In this document: positions 57,051 through 64,000 of the stretch, piece after piece
Position numbering within the stretch: the stretch's first letter is position 1
Layout of the letters: every line of letters begins with the position of its first letter
Source: Kingdonia uniflora
Taxonomy: Eukaryota; Streptophyta; Magnoliopsida; Ranunculales; Circaeasteraceae
Length of the DNA stretch: 64,000 bases
Reading direction: 5' to 3'
Assembly (NCBI GenBank): GCA_014058105.1
Contig: JACGCM010001329.1
Span: 186,001-250,000 of the forward strand
Position numbers and translations under genes: made by a program
Notes under the pieces: model-generated
What the model was told of the DNA's origin: nothing
The model's database searches: none
What the model saw: the letters and a program-made list of their open reading frames with translations, nothing else

Positions 57051-57507
57051 ATACAAGATGGAGAGTATTGAAGATTTTCACTCTAAACACCAATTTCATC
57101 AAGTAAACCCACATAATATTTTGCTCTTGGAGGTGGTAAAGTTGTACACCCGGACAGTGTTCAATAAGCTGAAGCTTGAGTGGAATCAGATTATTCACTT
57201 CATAACATCATATGTGACGATTGAGGGAAGCATTGTTACATTAATTGTAACATCTCACGTAGGTAGGGTTGAGAAGCACGAAGTTCAATTCCCCATCGAA
57301 CTGAATACGACAAGATGTAGGTGCCAATTGATGGAGTACTTGGGCATCCTGTGTAGTCACATTATGAAGGTGTTACAGCTCTACAATATTGTCAAGATTC
57401 CCCAACATTTCATTCTAAAAAGATGGACAGTCAGGGCAAATGACTACCCATTGGTATTGGAGGAGGGGGGAGCATTTGCGGGGGAGCATTTGCGGGGGAG
57501 CTATTAA
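57048..57507 (+). pseudogene. FAR1/MULE-type fragment, 3' part (SWIM zinc finger)
   Basis: Directly continues the frame broken at 49332. LYTRTVFNKLKLEW, then the SWIM zinc finger CRCQLMEYLGILCSHIMKVL (CxC...CxH intact, about 57310-57375), then IPQHFILKRWTVRA, as in FAR1/FRS proteins and MULE transposases. Open for 150 codons until a stop at 57505-57507. A short duplicated GCATTTGCGGGGGAG lies near the end. The SWIM finger is used for DNA binding. Confidence 0.85.
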
Positions 57508-57897
57508 AGGAGCCGCTATGGCATAACCACTTGTCGATCAAGGCTTCAAAATTGTTTGAGGCAGCATCGAAGGATGTGAGCAAACTTGATCGCCTTGTCT
57601 AAACTAAGGGGTAGAAATGTTAGCGCCCGCCATGTGTGGGGCTATGAAGCATACAATGCACTGGTAATGGGTGGAAAATTCATGCCCCAAGTATAAGAAC
57701 TTACCATCTTGGTTAACGTAGCTTAGGTCGGAAATACATTTGTCGTAGTTGCGAAGGCCCTACTTGGTGGAATTGGCCTGCCTTTCTCTTTGCCCACTGA
57801 GTACCTTCTTCCAATAATTTAACCACTTGTGTCCCTTCACTAGTTTCAACATATCTGCTTTTTCTTAGATATAACGGGATTGGTTTTTAGAAACTGA
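57508..57897. other. Degraded tail of FAR1-like frame and unassigned sequence
   Basis: Up to about 57620 traces of the FAR1-like C-terminus (LWHNHLSIKASKLFEAASKD, one frame off). The remainder looks like decayed coding sequence on the minus strand, in continuation of the ORF at 57898-58233. Confidence 0.4.
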
Positions 57898-58233
57898 CTA
57901 CGCTACGCACCTATACAAGGATTTTTCAACATCTTGCACCTCTTTCACGCCCTGTGGAACCAACCAATCTAGCAGCGGCGGGAAGAGACTACTTTTCAAG
58001 GTGTCAAACCTAGCCCCCCTCACCTTCCTTTCCTCAATGGCAGCTTTAACTGCCACTATCGCTGTGGTAACATCTTCAACAGTTAAACACAATTCCTCTC
58101 CATATTTTCCGTCTGGCCCTTCCATTATACATTCGATAACTTCCAGATGCATCATTTCATACTCTGTAATTGTTGGTTGTCTCTCACAGACTGGCTTGTG
58201 GACATTCAAACCAACCCATGGATCATTTCCCAT
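57898..58233 (-). CDS. Unassigned minus-strand ORF (111 codons)
   Basis: Open from 58233 (MGNDPWVGLNVHKPVCERQP) to a stop at 57898. Hydrophilic, with TEYEMMHLEVIECIMEGPDG and VEDVTTAIVAVKAAIEERKV (helical). A splice acceptor CTGTATCAG| lies just upstream at about 58240, so it may be an internal or terminal exon. It could belong to the same transposon-like gene as 59355-63942 or to a different one. I do not recognise the family. Confidence 0.4.
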   Translation of the reverse strand: MGNDPWVGLNVHKPVCERQPTITEYEMMHLEVIECIMEGPDGKYGEELCLTVEDVTTAIVAVKAAIEERKVRGARFDTLKSSLFPPLLDWLVPQGVKEVQDVEKSLYRCVA

Positions 58234-58240
58234 TTGATCT

Positions 58241-59354
58241 GATACAGTTTAGGGGAAAAAATGTCAGTATGGGTTGAAATTCAGTAGTTCATAGTTTCGT
58301 TTGCATGATACCGTAGTTGACCCAGTTTTGAAAAGCGTATAACAAGATGATCCCGTTTCGGTACAATGATACCAAAACTAGACAATTTTGATTCATACCC
58401 ACGAAAATGAACCAAGTTTCGAAATACAGATACTGATACTACTAAAGTTTCGGCATAATACATAAAAAGAAAACTTATTGTTATGGTACGTAAGTCTCCG
58501 AAACTAATATGTAACTGTAACTTTGAGGGAAACTTACATATTTATGTAGCTTCTCGTAAACCTTAACATACATCTGATTTAGATGTTTTACACAAGATTC
58601 CTGGAATTCCAAACAACTTGAATTTATGAAATTGTATTTAATTTTTATTACAAATTGGATAACAGATAAATTAATTCACCCATTTCGCAAGTTCTTTTTT
58701 TTGTTCCCTGATTTGGTGGTTTAAGAAGTAAACCTATATTTCAAATAGCCATTATTGGTTAATCTCAATGGAAAGCTAAAGAGGTGTTTGCTTACAACTT
58801 TGAAAGGGCAATGTTTTACCTCAGTTTCTTTAGCTATGAATCGGCATGCAACGACTTTAATATTTCCCTTAAGCTCTGCATCTCCATCAACAACTCTGCA
58901 TTTTTTATTATCTACACTCGTAAAACATTATATAGGGTTGGGTTAGTGAATGCTCGCTAAGATTTAGATTCCATTTTATTCATTCTAGTGTTTTGGCGGA
59001 GCGCTCAGCACAAAGTTGAGGAAGGGAAACGTCAATTTTAAAACAACGGACACTACCACGTTTCAATAAATTGATGTTTTCGATTCTAAATTTTATGGGA
59101 TGATATCCCCGTGCGTCGGGTTTTGGAATTCAATCCCGAAAACTAATGCTTTACAAACAACCAAATTGATAGCAATACTCCCATAATTTCACATAAAACA
59201 ATATTTAACCACTACTTATTTTTCCAATCAAACAGTCATAAACCTTCAAATGTTTTTATATCCCCGAATGTAAACCAGAAATCAAAGAAACCTTAAGCGT
59301 TTCAGTCAAATAGATTAACCTGTTCATAAGGTAGGACTTGCAAAGGATCTAGTA
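58241..59354. other. Non-coding, AT-rich
   Basis: No recognised gene. Several phrases of the type TGGTTTAGTTTCGGT and their complements occur, as also near 59750-59890 and 62650-63120, but no clear repeat unit could be fixed by eye. Confidence 0.4.
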
Positions 59355-59971
59355 TCAAACGTCATGTCTGTGGAGTTCGCCTTCATTTTCTTTAGCTTCA
59401 ATTCCCTTTTCCTTCAGTACTACCTTCAAATCTTGTTTTTCTTTCACTAAATTCTTCCTCAATACTGAAAATTCTCTTTCGTCGTCACCAACCAAACTAA
59501 CTTGCTTCCTCCTCAACTCTTCAATTTTTTGTAATACAACTTTTCTTTCATCTTCCAGTGTCTGCTTCTCTTCCAATGCCTTCTTTAACTCTTCCTCCAA
59601 AAAAACTTTGGTAGCTACCTCCACCTCCAACCTTTCCTTGTAACCACTTAGATCTCCAACCTGTTTCCTAAAATATTGAAAAGTACTTAGAATTTAGAAT
59701 CACAAAAACAAAACCAATTGCAGTACATATTCATTCAGAATGTTCCTTTGCTTAGTTTCAAAACTATTCAGACAAAACTTTTCAATTTCAAAAAATTAAA
59801 ATGAAACTGGTTGAGTTTCGGTTTATGTATTTTGAAAGTCCATTAATTTCGGTTTTAAAAAATCAAAACTAAAACTAACTTGGAATCCAAAATATAAAGG
59901 CAGCAGTTAATGGTCTAAACAGGAAAAGTCATTATCAGTACTGAAGTTCACTTGAATGTTCAAAGAGAATG

Positions 59972-59976
59972 ATGGT
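59972..59976 (+). repeat. Target duplication of solo LTR, left
   Basis: ATGGT, repeated exactly at 60732-60736. Confidence 0.9.
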
Positions 59977-60731
59977 TGTAGTAGCCTCCTCACAGCCTTC
60001 TAACACTTGTCGAATACTCGAAGGCTATATCGAAGCCTACCTGACGACTCGAAGCCCGGTAAGACAATAACTACGCCCACGAAGCCTCCCGAGATTAATC
60101 AAATACTTGAAGGTACCATCAAAGCTAACTGCCTTAGTCAAAGATAGATGAGCAGCGCCTGAACTCAGCATCAATACCATAAATACTTCGACCATGGCCA
60201 TACATGGTTGAAGGCAGACACGTCAGACGGCCAGCTCACCCGACATAATAGTGGAACAAGCCGCTCGACAGCTGCAGTACCAAATCCAACAACTATAGTG
60301 TCAAATCCAACAACTACAGTGTCAGGCTCATCAGCTACAGCGTCAGAACCGACTCCGGGTACAAGTCAGTTGTCCCCGGAGGATATACATGTAACTTGGT
60401 CCCCCATGGTGACTTAGCCCTTTCTATATTCTATAAATAGGAGGGAAGAGGCACTAGAAAAGGGTTAGAAAATCTCTCCCAACAGACCTTACAAGTTTAC
60501 CTTCGAATACCCTATAACAACCCAGCTCTCGATACTTCGACTACTCTACATATATAACATTACTCTTAAAAATCCTCACCAAAGGTCGTGGAGCAACCCA
60601 TTCTAGACGCATGTGTATAATCCCCATAGTAGATCTCGTTATTATTGATTGTATGCTTGAAACCCCCTGGTCGAAGATAAAACCCATAGTGTCATAGTCA
60701 GCTTCCTCTCTTACGAAGTTATGCCCCTACA
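59977..60731 (+). repeat. Solo LTR of the Tat family (755 bp)
   Basis: TGTAGTAGCCTCCTCACAGC...GAAGTTATGCCCCTACA, with TATA box TTCTATAAATAGG near 60432. Closest to the Tat-1 3' LTR. The perfect ATGGT duplication on both sides shows that a whole element inserted here and later lost its interior by LTR-LTR recombination. Confidence 0.93.
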
Positions 60732-60736
60732 ATGGT
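60732..60736 (+). repeat. Target duplication of solo LTR, right
   Basis: ATGGT, identical to 59972-59976. Confidence 0.9.
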
Positions 60737-62550
60737 TTCATTTCTGTGGGGACAGTATCTCCCTCGATAACCATTGATGAGATTTTTAGTTTTAGTACTG
60801 AACACTCCTCCTGAGCAACCATAAATCATCTAATAAATCAATTGTTTACAGAAATATAAAATAACAGTAACGGGTATGTATCTTTTATGCTAGCTTCCCG
60901 GAAACCATGCGCAGTTTCATAAGTTCAATATCCTTCTCCTCTTTGCATCTCGTGAACTCAGATTTCATAGAATCCAGTTCCTCAATCAAGCTACTCAGAA
61001 TCTGTGGGTTGACAAATTCATCCTCACCGTGAAAAGCCTATTGGATTTCTTCTTTTGTAGAAGGTAGCGCAGGAGAATAACGTATAAAGGTCACAATCTC
61101 GAACTAAGGCATGTACTCCAGGGTACAGTTGGGGAATCCAGCAGCAATGTGTTAGGCTCCTTCAATGTTAGAGTTTATATTATCCTTTTACTTCCCTTCA
61201 GAGAACTTGTCTCCCATGCATACATGGCCTTGTAGTAGAGGGTTTAGCTGGTGAGGGCCTCTTGAGTAAGTGCATATTTTGGCAGTGGGGGCACTCCCTG
61301 CATCCTGCCAAACTGCCACATTACCCTATCAGGATAGTACGGCTGCATGTAATCGGTGTCTCGTACCATCACATCAAAAAAAATTAGATGTGAAACATCA
61401 GAGGTAGGCTCGCGACAATCCTGGTAAGGATCCCAGGCAACCTATGAAACACAATAATTTTTTATTTATACAAACAACATTCATACGATTAACTATTTAT
61501 AATGCACAACTACTTCCTTACCGTTCCTGTACTTGCATCCTTCATTTTGTAGTTGTCGAGTGCAATTTGTATCTCTTTAAGGGCTTCCACGCCTTGTAAG
61601 TGATTCATGCTCCTCTTTGCCTTCCATTTGGTGCAGTATGCATCACTAATGCGCTCATGAGTTTTCAGGACCCCAGGAAGCTTGGGGAAGTAGGCATAAA
61701 TCTATGACTGCATTAACAAAATAACATAAGAAAAAAAATCATAAATAATACAATATTGAAATGAAATAATAACTGATACTAAATGTAAGTAATTTACCTC
61801 AAGTAGAGTTGTAAACCTCGCAAACTGTCCACTGTTGTGGCCCATTACAGAGTCAAGCTCCCTATATAGAGATGCCAAGACATGAGTAATCCAATGGTTT
61901 GTCTAGAGCTTTGAAGAGTGTTAAATAATTGGGGGAGATGTAAGACCTTGTCTTTGTAAGGAACAACACCTGCCCTACCAAGTAGAGGAGGTAAGCCCTT
62001 GCCACAAAAATGGGATGTTTGTTCTTCTTCTTGCTTCTTTTATCAGCCTTTCCCTTCTGTTGGGCAACGTTTTATTTCCCTTTACCCGACGCGGCCCTAC
62101 TCGTTGTCGTCTCCTTCTTTGATGAGGATTCTTCTTCTGGTTTATCTTTGAAGTAATTCTTTAGCCATGACATTTTAACTGTCAAAGCTTTACCATCTAC
62201 TTTTTTGGCCTTCTTGAAATCAGCCACCGACAATTTTTGTTCACTTGTAAACAAAGCCACCGAATCAAATTTCAACAACTCTGGCAAATACATACAATCG
62301 AACCTCAGTGCCACCAGTTGCAACACATCCTCAGGAGTGATTGTCATCTCCCCGCTGAGGAGATGGAAATTGTTAGTTTCTACATCCCACTTCTCGGCAA
62401 AGGTATCATTGGGGATTTGTGATGATCATAAGAAATTTAACCAATCTCACCCAGGCCAGAGTTATCAACAAGTTGCCTGACAACATTACCTTCTAGCCCT
62501 ACATGCCATTTCACCGAGTGGTGCTGGACTTTGAGGCATTTTCCCTCCTT

Positions 62551-63205
62551 CTGAATAAAGAAATGAATCTATTATTAGAACAACAACATAACTTAAATTG
62601 ATTATGGGTATATGAAAATTATATCCCTCCTACTATTTTAATACACAGTACCCTTAAGGATCATTAATTAGTTTTGGTTCACACTTAATGAAACCAGAGT
62701 ACTTTTGAAAAATCTGTACCAACACTAAATGAGTTTCAAAACTCCAAAATAAAATTGTTTACTTTCTAAAATTTAAAACATAACTAAGATACTCCAAAAA
62801 TAAAATCATAAACATCTTCCTTCACTGAAAATACTCTTCCAGATGGCTTTAATTCAAGTTTTTCTCTAAACCCAAGAAGAAAACTAAGGAATTGAAGAAG
62901 TACAAACCAATATTCTCGAGGATCTTCAGATTGATCGAGTTTTAAAGAAATTAATGGGTACCAGGTTGAAAGATAATGTGTGGCTTTAGGAATGTTCAAT
63001 GAAACTAATTTGATTTTGATTTTTTTTAAACTAATCTAGTTTAAGTTCGACAAAACGAAATTCAACGGTTTTGGTTGAAAATTTTCAAAACTAGTAACCT
63101 GCACCAAACTGACTTCCATAATTGTTCAACAACCAATATAATTATAATCAATCTCTATATCAAATGGAATGGTAATGATAATAAAAGGATGTAAATAATT
63201 ATTAC
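62551..63205 (-). other. First intron of the PMD gene
   Basis: AAAAAG|GTAATAATT at 63205 and TTTATTCAG| at 62551. AT-rich with TTTGGTTTTCAAAAC-like phrases; nothing else recognised. The ORF at 62784-62999 on minus inside it has no known homologue. Confidence 0.5.
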
Positions 63206-63942
63206 CTTTTTAACATGATATGCCTTTTCTCTTTAGTACTTCAACGCCATAAGTAAATTGGGGTCCGCATACCATAAGTCCAAAATATGAACAGTTGGCA
63301 AAAGTGGTGGAACGGGCTGCCCAACCTTAACAATCTCATTTTCTTGGCTCAGAGTCGCACTGACCATAGTATTTGAACTCCAGTTGTTCCCGCTGTCCCC
63401 ATCGCAAAGCTCAGAAGGATTATCTACTTCAGTTGTATTCCCATCTGCAACTTCACCCTCATTCCCTTCTTCGTGAGTTTCATTCCCGGCGTTCCCATCG
63501 CCAATTTTGGATGGAATCTCAACACCGTCTCCATGATTTCTAGGGACATCTTCATTGGCTTAGTTAACATTTTCTTCGTGTATGTCCTCATCCATACCGG
63601 TAAACTCATCTTGATTAACATCCTCAACCTTGTTTGCAGAATGCTCATCTTACAATGATAACTACAATATTGCACTACCACCACACTCCACATCCATCAT
63701 CCCATGATGTTCAAGCTTCTACAGTAGTTTATCCACCTCCTCAGAGCCAACATACTCTGCGCTTAATTTTATCGCAGGCTCACTGCCTTCATTGCCCCAC
63801 TGCGATACTTGATAGCCACCTTTTACTTTTTACGCGCAAGATTTCCAACTCCTTCAACGGCCGTGGATTTAGCACGACTTTCCTCTTCAGTCTTCCGGGT
63901 TGATGTTGTTTGTGGGGGTTTCCTTACTGTTGCCTTTTCCAT

Positions 63943-64000
63943 AGTTTTTTCTCAACTAGTTTCTTCGATCTATTTCTCTTAAGGGCATGAAGACCAACTG
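63943..64000 (-). other. Upstream edge of the PMD gene
   Basis: The last 58 bases of the window precede the ATG on the minus strand and are too short to judge. Confidence 0.3.

Larger units (their letters stand above)
59355..63942 (-). pseudogene. Plant mobile domain (PMD) gene, interrupted
   Basis: ATG at 63942 (MEKATVRKPPQTTSTRKTEE). Predicted exons: 63942-63206 (acidic NETHEEGNEGEVADGN; VHILDLWYADPNLLMALKY), 62550-61798 (KWDVETNNFHLLSGEMTITP; ARAYLLYLVGQVLF; SVMGHNSGQFARFTTLLE), 61707-61522 (IYAYFPKLPGVLKTHERISD), 61441-about 60890 (YYPDRVMWQFGRMQGVPPLP; then coiled coil), and 59667-59355 (coiled coil LEEELKKALEEKQTLEDERK to a stop). Borders fit GT/AG. PMD proteins occur in MULE and gypsy-derived genes and in MAIN-type silencing factors. 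Stops in exons 1, 2 and 4, and a frame change in exon 2, indicate a pseudogene. A solo LTR lies between exons 4 and 5. Confidence 0.75.

Overview
The window is plant nuclear DNA, most likely from an angiosperm. Evidence: plant Ty1/copia and Ty3/gypsy retrotransposons of several lineages, plant L1-type LINEs, a CACTA DNA transposon, and fragments of plant gene families (VIN3-like, CYP707A, FAR1/MULE, plant mobile domain). I see no intact ordinary gene. Nearly every coding region carries stops and frameshifts. The species cannot be named from the sequence alone.

Layout. 1-31810 is dominated by one Tat-lineage Ty3/gypsy family (LTRs TGTAGTAGCC...CCCCTACA). 1-1615 is the 3' end of copy Tat-0, which ends exactly where the pol of a second copy begins. 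Tat-1 (1616-10310) follows: RNase H and integrase, a tandem-repeat block, a spliced antisense gene, two copies of a small antisense ORF, and the 3' LTR. Then come a decayed copia fragment (10311-12490), an orphan LTR with its primer-binding site (12488-13200), a complete copia element (13312-18522, target duplication TTTTC), and a LINE RNase H fragment (18921-19343). The full-length Tat-2 occupies 19344-31810 and has the same architecture as Tat-1.

31811-40035 is a decayed Ty3/gypsy element on the + strand. A minus-strand chromovirus (33595-39444) is inserted in its RT/RNase H region; the target duplication is near-perfect and the host frame resumes across it. 40084-46110 is a minus-strand LINE with ORF1 and ORF2. 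46111-48960 is AT-rich and holds nothing I recognise.

48963-57507 is a FAR1/MULE-type reading frame split by a 7.7-kb CACTA transposon (49333-57047; termini CACTACAAGAA / TTCTTGTAATG; target duplication AGC). The CACTA has no transposase. Instead it carries, all on the + strand, pieces of four unrelated cellular genes: exosome subunit RRP41, a VIN3-like PHD protein, a ubiquitin-specific protease (DUSP domain) and CYP707A (abscisic acid 8'-hydroxylase). It is a Pack-CACTA. 57898-63942 (minus) holds an unassigned ORF and a multi-exon plant-mobile-domain gene, now a pseudogene, with a solo Tat LTR (59977-60731, duplication ATGGT) in an intron.

Most notable points: the four-gene Pack-CACTA; long sequence similarity between the U3 parts of LTRs from a copia element and a gypsy element, including GTCGTTCGAACGAC palindromes; and, in the Tat family, an antisense gene whose TATA region, leader intron and two coding introns are shared by two diverged copies, plus a second small antisense ORF.
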